From NCBI GenBank assembly GCA_023457035.1, contig JAEWNN010000209.1, forward strand, positions 1-28,145: 28,145 nt of DNA, in the 5' to 3' direction. The notes beneath the pieces are model-generated. The model did no database searches and was not told the origin of the DNA. It saw only the letters and a program-made list of their open reading frames with translations. The translations under genes and the position numbers were made by a program. The stretch's first letter is position 1. Every line of letters starts with the position of its first letter. Shown here piece by piece: positions 15,544-22,312 of the stretch. This DNA is from Verrucomicrobiota bacterium. GTDB taxonomy: Bacteria > Verrucomicrobiota > Verrucomicrobiia > Opitutales > Opitutaceae.

Positions 15544-15572
15544 CGCCTCGAAACGTCCTCGCGTTTCGGCAC
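15544..15572 (-). repeat. REP-like hairpin element, copy 4 (degenerate)
   Basis: Read on the minus strand from 15572 it has GTGC, arms CGAAACGC and ACGTTTCG (7-bp pairing), a GAGG loop and the tail AGGCG. The dimensions are those of copy 3, of which it is the inverted partner, with the tails facing across 9 nt. Head and loop have diverged, so membership is less sure. Confidence 0.45.
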
Positions 15573-15597
15573 CAACAAAGTCGCCGAACCGGACGCC

Positions 15598-16464
15598 CTA
15601 CCGCTGGAGAAATTCCGCGATGCGTGGCACGAGCTGTTCGCGGGCATCCTCGAGCACGTAGTGCCCGGCGTCGGCGTAGTACTCCGTCTCGGCCTGCGGG
15701 AAGAACTGCTTCCAACGCTCGAAGAAGTGGTCGTTGAAGCAGAAGTCCTTGCCGCCCCACCCGATCAACACCGGCTTCGCTTTCAACCATGCCAGGTCGA
15801 CGCCGATCTGATGGAGCAGCGGCAACGTCGGGTGCTCGGGCTCCATCGGGATGTCGCGAACAAACTGGTGCACGGCCACCCGGTCCGACCAGCTGCGGTA
15901 CGGCGCGAGAAACCCCTCGCGCACCGCGGGAGGCAGCGGCCTGGTCACCGCCATCGACACCGCCGGACCGGCGAAACCGTTGAACCCGCGCACCAGCAGC
16001 GAGCCGATCACCGGCCAGCGGCACACGGAGATGCGCCCGGGGATGTTTTCGTCGGGGAACGCCGCGGTGTTGAGGATCACGATCCGCCCGGTGGCGTCGG
16101 CCGCGCGCGTCGCCACGCCCATGCCGATGGCGCCGCCCCAGTCGTGCACCACGAGGTGGATGCGCTTCAGCCCGAGATGCGCGATGAGCTTCTGCACGTC
16201 GCCGATGCGGCGCGCGAGCTGGTACGGGTACTTCGCCGGCTTGTCCGAGAGGCCCATGCCCACGTGGTCCGGCACGATGCAGCGCAGGCGGCCGCGCAGG
16301 GCGAGCACGACGTTGCGGAAGTAGAAGGACCACGTCGGGTTGCCGTGCAGCATAACCACGGCCTCGTCGCTGCGCGGGCCCTCGTCCAAGTAGTGCATCC
16401 GCACGCCGTCGCCGACGTCGAGGTGGTGCGATTCGAAGGGATACTCGCTGCGCCAGTTTTCCAT
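15598..16464 (-). CDS. oleB: OleB: haloalkane-dehalogenase-like hydrolase (beta-lactone decarboxylase)
   Basis: This 288-aa alpha/beta hydrolase belongs to the haloalkane-dehalogenase-like group. The oxyanion motif is HGNPTWSFYFR (40-50), the nucleophile is Asp108 in VVHDWGGAIG, and a histidine sits in AGHYVLED near the C-terminus. Segments such as CIVPDHVGMGLSDKP, ILNTAAFP and IGWGGKDF closely resemble OleB as I recall it from Xanthomonas. OleB decarboxylates the cis-beta-lactone made by OleC to a long-chain olefin. The gene starts 2 nt after the oleA stop codon, which strongly supports this assignment over a true dehalogenase. It is the last gene of fabZ-fabI-oleA-oleB. No oleC or oleD follows; malQ is convergent. 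Confidence 0.85.
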   Translation of the reverse strand: MENWRSEYPFESHHLDVGDGVRMHYLDEGPRSDEAVVMLHGNPTWSFYFRNVVLALRGRLRCIVPDHVGMGLSDKPAKYPYQLARRIGDVQKLIAHLGLKRIHLVVHDWGGAIGMGVATRAADATGRIVILNTAAFPDENIPGRISVCRWPVIGSLLVRGFNGFAGPAVSMAVTRPLPPAVREGFLAPYRSWSDRVAVHQFVRDIPMEPEHPTLPLLHQIGVDLAWLKAKPVLIGWGGKDFCFNDHFFERWKQFFPQAETEYYADAGHYVLEDAREQLVPRIAEFLQR

Positions 16465-16466
16465 GT

Positions 16467-17501
16467 TCAGCACTCCAGCACGAGCATCACGCAGTTGATT
16501 CCGCTGCCGATGCCCAGCAGGCCGACGCGCTGGCCGGCCTTGATGAAACCGGTCTCGCGCGCCTGCCACAGCGTGAGCGGCAGCGCGACGGAGCCGGTGT
16601 TGCCCATCGTCTCGAACGTCGAGAAATCCTTCGCCGGATCGAGCCCGAGCGTCTCGTACAACTTCCGCCGGTGCGCGACGCCAACTTGGTGGCACACGAA
16701 CCGGTCGAAATCCTTCTCCCCGTAGCCGAGCTCTCGCCCAAGGTCTTCCCACGTGCGCCGCGCGGTCTCGACGCCCGCCACGAGGAGCTGCTCGGAGTCG
16801 GTCTGCATCGCCAGCGCATCGCCCTCGGCGCGGTCGCCCATGCACAGCTCGCTGTACCCGCTCGCCGCGCGCACCACGCCGCCGACCAGCCGCGGCGCGC
16901 CCACCGGCGCCAGCTCGCGACGGCACAGCACCGCCGCCACCGCACCCGAGCCGATCGTGAGGTTGGCGAAGAACGGTTTGATCTGCTGGCGGTCGAGTTC
17001 GCTCGTGCACAGCCGCCGGATCGTCTCCTCGACGAGCGGGCCGCCGTTCTCGCCGCAGACGACGATGCCGGCCTCGATCTGGCCCGACTCGATCATGCCG
17101 CCGACGAGCGTGCAGGAGTTCAGAAAACCGAGACACGCGTTCGACACGTCGAGGATCTGCATCTGCGCCGGCAAACCCGACGCACGGTGCACGAACGCCG
17201 CGGTCGCCGGCTCCAGCATGTCGCGCGACACCGCGCCGTGGATGAGCATCCCGAGCTTCGCCGCCGGCACCGCCGTCTTCGCCAGCACGGCCCGCACCGC
17301 GCGGGCGCTCGCCTCGGAGGGCTTCGTGCCCGACTCCCAGAAGCGTCGTTCCTTGATGCCGGTCATCAGCTCCAGCCGTCCAAAGGGCAGCCGCAGGCGC
17401 TCGTAGAGCGGACGCAGGCGTTCCTCCAACGCGGCGGTGGTCAGCACCTGCGGTGGCAGCACCGCAACGAGGGATTCGATGACGACGTTCTGGAAACGCA
17501 T
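16467..17501 (-). CDS. oleA: OleA: thiolase-fold enzyme for head-to-head acyl-CoA condensation
   Basis: This 344-aa protein has the ketoacyl-ACP synthase III fold. The Cys-His-Asn triad is Cys123 (SNACLG), His271 (CHQVG) and Asn301 (GNTGS). Glu97 in SRDMLEPAT corresponds to the glutamate that OleA, unlike FabH, uses to start the Claisen condensation of two fatty acyl-CoAs. The C-terminal GIGSGINC is also OleA-like. The product would be a long-chain beta-keto acid, which OleD and OleC process before OleB. It follows fabI by 10 nt and precedes oleB by 2 nt. A FabH function is less likely given Glu97 and the oleB neighbour. Confidence 0.88.
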   Translation of the reverse strand: MRFQNVVIESLVAVLPPQVLTTAALEERLRPLYERLRLPFGRLELMTGIKERRFWESGTKPSEASARAVRAVLAKTAVPAAKLGMLIHGAVSRDMLEPATAAFVHRASGLPAQMQILDVSNACLGFLNSCTLVGGMIESGQIEAGIVVCGENGGPLVEETIRRLCTSELDRQQIKPFFANLTIGSGAVAAVLCRRELAPVGAPRLVGGVVRAASGYSELCMGDRAEGDALAMQTDSEQLLVAGVETARRTWEDLGRELGYGEKDFDRFVCHQVGVAHRRKLYETLGLDPAKDFSTFETMGNTGSVALPLTLWQARETGFIKAGQRVGLLGIGSGINCVMLVLEC

Positions 17502-17511
17502 CGCAGAAAGA

Positions 17512-18324
17512 TCAGTCCCTCGTCTCCGGCCGCATCGCGAGCCGGATGACTTCCTTGTCGAAATAGTTCATGCCGAGACCGGCGTCGACGACCAGCGTCG
17601 TGCCGTTGATGCCGCTGGAGCGCTCGCTCAGCAGGAACAGCGCGGCGTTGGCCACCTCCTGCGTCTCCAGATTTCGGCGGCGGAAAGTCAGCTTCTCGGC
17701 GTAGAGGTAGCTCTCGACGTAGCCGGGGATGCCCGAGCTGCTCGCGGTCTTGAGCGGGCCGGCGCCCACGGAGTTGAACCGCACCTCGGTATCGGCACTG
17801 AACGACTTGGCGAGGTTGCGCACGATGCCGTCGAGCGCGGCCTTGATCGGCGACATGTAGCCGTAGTTCTCCGCCGTCACGAGCAGCGACGAGATGCCCA
17901 TCACCACGACCGACGCGTTCCGCGCCAGGTGCGGTTTGAACGCCCGCGCCAGCTCCACGACCGAGAAGGCCGAGATCGTCGTCGCCTGCAGGAAGTCCGC
18001 ACGCTTCGTCTCGTGGAACGGCTTGAAGCCCTCCGCGTAGTTGGCGAACGCGACCGAGTGCACGATCCCGTGGATCGGCCCGAACTGCGGCCCGACCTCC
18101 GCCGCGAGCGCGTCGCACGCGCCCTCGCGCTCGAGGTCGCACACGAACACCGGCAGCTGCGGCGCCAGCTTCTGCACTTCGCCGCGGCGCTTCTCCGAAT
18201 GCACGCTCAGGATCACCCGCGCGCCCTCGGCCTCGAGCGACTTCACGATGTGCCAGGCCACGCTCTTGCGGTTGGCCACACCGGCAACGAGCACCGTCCG
18301 TCCGGGAAGTCCCAGGAAACTCAT
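17512..18324 (-). CDS. fabI: Enoyl-ACP reductase (FabI type)
   Basis: This 270-aa short-chain dehydrogenase-like enzyme reduces enoyl-ACP in the last step of each fatty-acid elongation cycle. The nucleotide-binding motif GVANRKSVAW is the FabI form (G-x5-S-x-A). The catalytic pair is Tyr154-x6-Lys161 in NYGYMSPIK. FNSVGAGPLKT and INGTTLVVDAG are also typical. The ATG overlaps the fabZ stop by 4 nt, and oleA follows 10 nt after its own stop, so acyl-chain reduction is genetically tied to the olefin pathway genes. It may be the cell's main enoyl reductase or a dedicated one; other copies cannot be excluded. Confidence 0.92.
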   Translation of the reverse strand: MSFLGLPGRTVLVAGVANRKSVAWHIVKSLEAEGARVILSVHSEKRRGEVQKLAPQLPVFVCDLEREGACDALAAEVGPQFGPIHGIVHSVAFANYAEGFKPFHETKRADFLQATTISAFSVVELARAFKPHLARNASVVVMGISSLLVTAENYGYMSPIKAALDGIVRNLAKSFSADTEVRFNSVGAGPLKTASSSGIPGYVESYLYAEKLTFRRRNLETQEVANAALFLLSERSSGINGTTLVVDAGLGMNYFDKEVIRLAMRPETRD

Positions 18325-18773
18325 GCCGCGCCTCCCGGTGTCTTCCACGCCACGGCGAAGTCGACGCTGAGCACGCGTTTGCCGGCGCTGGTGATCGCTC
18401 CGCTCATCATCGTAAAACCGCCCATGACTTCCTTGATCTTCACGGAGAGCTCGACGGTGTCGCCGGGGAAAACGGGGTTGCGGAACTTCACATCGCTCAC
18501 CCGCGCGAGCAGTGGCACCCCACCCTGCTCGCCCGCGGCGGCACCGGCGGCCTGCGCGCGCTTGGCCATCAGCAGCGCACCGGTCTGGAACACCGCCTCG
18601 CACAACAGCACGCCCGGTGTGATCGGGTGCTCGGGATAGTGCCCCTTGTAGTAGAATTCGTCCGCCCGGAACGTGCGCTTGGCCACCAGCGAGTCGGCCG
18701 TCTCGCTGACGATTTCGTCGACGAAAAGAAACGGCGGCCGGTGTGGGATGAGATCGGTGACGTTGTCGGACAT
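18321..18773 (-). CDS. fabZ: 3-hydroxyacyl-ACP dehydratase (FabZ type)
   Basis: This 150-aa hot-dog-fold enzyme dehydrates 3-hydroxyacyl-ACP to enoyl-ACP. The N-terminal DLIPHRPPFLFVDEI is typical, the catalytic His45 lies in GHYPEHPITPG and the catalytic Glu59 in LLCEAVFQTGA. Two features are unlike E. coli FabZ: Tyr46 in place of Phe, and the alanine/glycine-rich loop at about 74-84. It is the first gene of the fabZ-fabI-oleA-oleB operon and overlaps fabI by 4 nt. It could be the general dehydratase or one dedicated to this locus. Confidence 0.9.
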   Translation of the reverse strand: MSDNVTDLIPHRPPFLFVDEIVSETADSLVAKRTFRADEFYYKGHYPEHPITPGVLLCEAVFQTGALLMAKRAQAAGAAAGEQGGVPLLARVSDVKFRNPVFPGDTVELSVKIKEVMGGFTMMSGAITSAGKRVLSVDFAVAWKTPGGAA

Positions 18774-18929
18774 GAGGGAGAGGCGTTGGGCGGGAAGCGA
18801 AAGGCGGAGGCTAGAGAAGCAACCGCCCCCGCGGAAAGCCTTTGTTTCGGTCCTCGCCGCGCTGCCGACGCAATGGCGTTGCGGCGTCCCTCCGCCTGCC
18901 TTCGCGCGCCCGTCGGCCGCTCCGGTTCG
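18774..18929. other. 156-bp gap upstream of fabZ, probable promoter region
   Basis: This lies between the stop of the zinc-ribbon gene and the fabZ start, all on the minus strand. It contains a small self-complementary stretch (CGCAA/TTGCG around 18870-18885). No clear -35/-10 pair or repressor palindrome is visible, so read-through from the upstream genes is also possible. Confidence 0.35.
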
Positions 18930-19463
18930 TCACTGCTGAGGAGCGCCTCGCGTTGGCAGCGTCGCCGGTGCGTCCTGTGCGGCCGCCGGTGGCGCGTCCG
19001 GCCAGGCCTCGGCGAGCACGAGACCGAGCGTCGGCAGCAACGAGAGTAGGAAGAGCACGAGTGCCATCCACCGGACCCAACCTGTGTAGCGGCGCGACCA
19101 CCCGTAGGCGATCCCCGTCCACACCGTGCCGATCAATGGGAGCAGCCACGCGACGATCCCACCGAGCACGAGCGCCCGCAGCACCAGCGGCAGCCGCACA
19201 CGCAGATAGCGCGCGACGTGTTGCGGGGCGCCCACCCGGGCGAGGTCGGCGCTCTTCATGCCCGTCACGAGCTCCGCGCCGCACGCCTGGCACGTCACCA
19301 AAGTCGGCCGGTGGTGGAAGACCGGCAGCACGTGCAACAGCAGCAACGTCTGCCGCAGGTCCTGCGCCTGCGCGGCGACGTTGTGCTGGCGGCAGACGGG
19401 GCAGTCGATGGGGACGATCCGGCTGTCGGCGACCGTGTTGCGCAGCGCAAAGGAGACGAGCAT
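18930..19463 (-). CDS. Zinc-ribbon membrane protein of unknown function
   Basis: The 177-aa product has two CxxC pairs (Cys21/Cys24 and Cys58/Cys61), which form a probable zinc ribbon near the N-terminus. Two hydrophobic stretches follow (about 92-120 and 128-150), and a Pro/Ala-rich tail ends in GAPQQ. This is a small membrane protein with a cytoplasmic or periplasmic zinc ribbon; no specific family or role can be named. It starts 6 nt after the stop of the preceding gene on the same strand, so the two are probably co-transcribed. It is followed by fabZ after 156 nt. Confidence 0.72.
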   Translation of the reverse strand: MLVSFALRNTVADSRIVPIDCPVCRQHNVAAQAQDLRQTLLLLHVLPVFHHRPTLVTCQACGAELVTGMKSADLARVGAPQHVARYLRVRLPLVLRALVLGGIVAWLLPLIGTVWTGIAYGWSRRYTGWVRWMALVLFLLSLLPTLGLVLAEAWPDAPPAAAQDAPATLPTRGAPQQ

Positions 19464-19469
19464 GGCGGG

Positions 19470-19898
19470 TCAGAAACGCAGCGGAAGGTCGACGGCGGTG
19501 GTGAAGATGTTGCGGCGCCGGAAGGCCTCGGGTGATTGGTCGAGCGCGAGTGCGCGCTGGCGGGGATCGACCACGCCGTCGTCGAAGCTCGGGGCGGCGA
19601 GGATCCGGTTCGGTTTGAGCGCCCATTCCGGGATGTCGGCGCTCGCGTGCAGGCACACGTATTCGGCGTATGCGGCCAACCAGGCGTCGGCCACGGCGCC
19701 CTCGGGAAACTTGCCGCGCAACAGCCGCGGCGGCAGGATGACGCTGCCGATCGCGTGGGCGCGCACCGTAAGCGTCCGCACCTGGTCGCCCCAGTCGCGC
19801 AGGTTCCGTCGGAACACGGAGTGGGATGAACTCCATGCGGCCACATCGCTCAAAGATTTCGCGCGGGAGATCGAGATGGGCTTGCGGGCGGGATCCAT
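19470..19898 (-). CDS. Conserved-looking hypothetical protein (142 aa)
   Basis: I do not recognise this protein with confidence. It is soluble, with no signal peptide or membrane span, and ends in PEAFRRRNIFTTAVDLPLRF. The motif FRRRNIF near the C-terminus resembles one I associate with small bacterial proteins of unknown function, some next to nucleotidyltransferase-like genes, but no such neighbour is present. The frame and codon use look genuine: high GC3 and a plausible amino-acid composition. It is probably co-transcribed with the zinc-ribbon gene that begins 6 nt later. The start at 19898 (ATG) is the first in frame; a longer version has no support. Confidence 0.6.
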   Translation of the reverse strand: MDPARKPISISRAKSLSDVAAWSSSHSVFRRNLRDWGDQVRTLTVRAHAIGSVILPPRLLRGKFPEGAVADAWLAAYAEYVCLHASADIPEWALKPNRILAAPSFDDGVVDPRQRALALDQSPEAFRRRNIFTTAVDLPLRF

Positions 19899-20002
19899 GG
19901 ATTGGGATACGCAGGAAACAAGCGCGATCCCGGACGTTTGGGAATGGAGAAATCGGCGCTCCGGCCCACCCTGCCCGCGCGACGGGTGGAACGATCATCC
20001 GG

Positions 20003-20071
20003 TGATCGACGTTGATGAACGCCATCTTCCCGACCTTCCGGATCGGTGTCCCTCTGTGTGTATCTGTTGCG
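20003..20071 (-). repeat. decayed dispersed repeat, copy A
   Basis: This lies in the divergent gap 19899-20191. On the plus strand it reads GATGAACGCCATCTTCC, then CTTCCGGATCGGTGTCC and CTCTGTGTGTATCTGTTG. Copies at 21979, 22190 and 24294 share GATG-ACGC-GATCT, CTTCCGGA and CATCTGTG in the same order and orientation. All are intergenic. The rest of the 293-bp gap presumably carries two divergent promoters, of which none is clear. Confidence 0.5.
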
Positions 20072-20191
20072 AATCCCGTCAACGGCGACGCGGCGGTCCG
20101 CCGGTTTGTCTTTCCTTGTTCCTGACGGCGTCCCTTGACCCACTGCCGGTCCTGCGACAGTTTCCCCGCGACGCACCAACGCGTTTACCCT

Positions 20192-21943
20192 ATGAAGCAC
20201 AAGACCTCGGCCCTTGGTCTCGCGGTTCTGTTGTCGCTCTTCGCCGTCGCCGCGCGCGCCGGCTCGTTCTCCGCCGAAATGGTCGAAACCCACCGCGGCG
20301 AAGTTCGCACCGGCACCTTCCATTTCACCGACGGTCGCTACCGTTTCGAGCGGGTCGAAAATGGACGCGCGCTGGTCATCCAGGTCGATCCAGCCGCCGG
20401 CACCACCCGCATCGTGGCCCCCGCCGAGAAAGCCTACCGCGAACTTCGATCCGCCGACATGCGGGCTGCCCTGCTGAGCCCGTTCACCGCCTGCACGTTT
20501 GCTTTCGAGGGTTCAGCGTTGCGCATCGAAGGTCCCGAGGGCATCGACGGCCTGCCGTGCACCAAGCGCGTGCTTGCCGTGCGCGGCAACGACTTCTTCG
20601 TCTCCTGGACCGCCGACGAATTCGGTTTCCCGATCCGTGTCGAGGATCGACTCACCGAGACCACCGTCGAACTGCGCAACCTCCAACGCGGTCCCCAGGA
20701 CCCCGCGCTCTTCACCGTCCCCGCCGGCTTCGTCCTAAAGGGCGACCCGGAGACCGAGACCCCGGCCTGGGCGGCCAACCTCGCCCAGACTCCGCGCCTC
20801 GCCCCGCCCTTCGAGAAGACACTGCGCGCGGGCGAGGTGATCCGCATTCCGCCCAAGGACGGGCTCATCATCGAGCTCACCGCCGTGAATCCAACCTCCG
20901 GCGACAGCACTGCGGTGGGCGTGGCGTTCAAGGACGGCCGCCCGGTCGTGGATCCGCGGGGCGAGACGTTCACGATCGGGGCCGAGGGCGAGGTCGGCAC
21001 CGGCTGCAACCGCACACCGGCCCAGGCCGACGACTACGTTTTTCATGTCATCGCCGGCCAGCTCACGATCAAGGTCGCCTACATGCCCGCCGCCACCAGC
21101 GGTTCTGCCGCTTCCGCCCCGACTCCGCCGCCGGCCACACCCAAGGCACGCCTGCAGGCGCCCGACAGCGCTGGCGTGGCCACACGGATCGAGGTCGGCT
21201 GGGAGGGCCCCGGTGGCGACGGCGACTACATCACGATTGCCAGCCCCGGCCAATCGGCGTCGGCCTTCATCAGCCGCGCCGCCGTGCGCGAAGGCAACCC
21301 CTTGAAACTCTGGGCGCCGAGCGATCGCGGCCGCTACGAAATCCGCTACACGAGCGGCCGTCCCGCCAAGATCATCGGCATGGTTCCCCTCCGGGTGCAG
21401 GCCGCCGACGCCTCCGTGGGCATCGCCGAGTCGTCGCTCGCGATCGCCGCGCCCTTCGAAGTGCAGTGGGAGGGGCCACAACTGGAGGGGGACTTCATCA
21501 GCATTGCGAAGATCGGCGCGGCGCCCGGCGGCTCCGAGTTCCACGTACCGGTCAAGAACGGCAATCCCGCCAAACTCCGCGCTCCGAGCGTGCCGGGCGA
21601 ATACGAGGTTCGCTACGTGCTCGGCCGCGGCGCGCGGGTGTTGGTGAAAGTGCCCGTCACGGTCACGGCCGTCGAGGCCACCGTGGAGCCGCCCGCCACC
21701 GCCCAAGCGGGAACCGAGTTCACGGTCGCGTGGACCGGGCCGGGCTACCCGGAGGACTACGTCTGCATCGTCGCCGCCGCCACGCCGCCCAACGGGCCCA
21801 CGCTTTCGGCCGTCCGCGTCAGCCAAGGCAACCCCGCGAAGCTGCGCGCCCCGAAACAACCCGGCACCTACGAGGTCCGTTACCTCCTCGGCCGCGGCAA
21901 ACACCTCCTCGCCCGCGCCCCGATCACCATCGAGACGCCGTGA
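20192..21943 (+). CDS. Secreted protein with three tandem Ig-like repeats
   Basis: The 583-aa product starts with a Sec signal peptide (about 1-24, cleavage after ARA). Residues 25-190 form a beta-rich domain reminiscent of DUF4412-like periplasmic proteins, which recall outer-membrane lipoprotein carriers. A second domain lies at about 205-295, and a Pro/Ala/Thr linker follows to 318. Three repeats of about 85 residues (319-405, 407-490, 493-583) each contain a W-x-GP core, a DY/DF-I-I strand, GNP-KL-AP and YE(V/I)RY. The same type of repeat is found in some bacterial von Willebrand factor A proteins. The function is unknown; surface binding or envelope sensing is an inference. ATG 20192 is chosen because it begins the signal peptide. 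Confidence 0.82.
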   Translation: MKHKTSALGLAVLLSLFAVAARAGSFSAEMVETHRGEVRTGTFHFTDGRYRFERVENGRALVIQVDPAAGTTRIVAPAEKAYRELRSADMRAALLSPFTACTFAFEGSALRIEGPEGIDGLPCTKRVLAVRGNDFFVSWTADEFGFPIRVEDRLTETTVELRNLQRGPQDPALFTVPAGFVLKGDPETETPAWAANLAQTPRLAPPFEKTLRAGEVIRIPPKDGLIIELTAVNPTSGDSTAVGVAFKDGRPVVDPRGETFTIGAEGEVGTGCNRTPAQADDYVFHVIAGQLTIKVAYMPAATSGSAASAPTPPPATPKARLQAPDSAGVATRIEVGWEGPGGDGDYITIASPGQSASAFISRAAVREGNPLKLWAPSDRGRYEIRYTSGRPAKIIGMVPLRVQAADASVGIAESSLAIAAPFEVQWEGPQLEGDFISIAKIGAAPGGSEFHVPVKNGNPAKLRAPSVPGEYEVRYVLGRGARVLVKVPVTVTAVEATVEPPATAQAGTEFTVAWTGPGYPEDYVCIVAAATPPNGPTLSAVRVSQGNPAKLRAPKQPGTYEVRYLLGRGKHLLARAPITIETP

Positions 21944-21978
21944 GGAGCCAGAGCCGCAGCAGCGGCCGCAGACCGGAT

Positions 21979-22050
21979 CGGTTCACCGTTGATGGATGCT
22001 GATCTTCCGGACGAACCGGAACGGGGCTCACCTGTGCGCATCTGTGCCTA
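21979..22050 (-). repeat. decayed dispersed repeat, copy B
   Basis: On the plus strand it contains GTTGATGGATGCTGATCTTCC, GAACCGGAAC and GTGCGCATCTGTGCC in the same order as copy A. It lies just after the secreted-protein gene. Confidence 0.45.
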
Positions 22051-22189
22051 AGCACGCGTGCAGCTCACTCCGCATCTCTGCACGTGATCGTGCCGGAGGG
22101 CGCACACCAAGTCCGACCTAATCCGACACTCTGTGCTGCGCTGTGGTTCGGACACTCTGACGGAAAAGCCGTTCTTCCGCTCGGCAGAG

Positions 22190-22240
22190 CACTCGGATGG
22201 ACGCAGCCTTCGGATCTCTGGGTCGGTGTCCATCTGTGAC
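22190..22240 (-). repeat. decayed dispersed repeat, copy D
   Basis: On the plus strand it contains CGGATGGACGCAGCCTTC and GGTCGGTGTCCATCTGTGAC. The GGTCGGTGTCC-TCTGTG part matches copy A almost base for base. Confidence 0.45.
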
Positions 22241-22312
22241 GAGTTCCTCGCCTTCCGCGTCGCTCGGTGGCCGCAGTGCGGCACACTGGGCCCCTCGCGC
22301 CCCGCCCGGTCT

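Larger units (their letters stand above)
21944..22312. other. 369-bp convergent gap filled with decayed repeats
   Basis: No gene is visible between the convergent secreted-protein and chemoreceptor genes. The segment holds repeat copy B (about 21979-22050), repeat copy D (about 22190-22240) and a further CACTCTGTG/GCTGTGGTTC piece at about 22127-22150. No clear intrinsic terminator is seen for either gene. Confidence 0.55.

Noticed and set aside
15598..16464. Annotation of oleB as a haloalkane dehalogenase
   Set aside because: The fold and nucleophile are shared, but the gene is 2 nt from oleA and its sequence resembles OleB more closely. Activity on haloalkanes is not supported by context.
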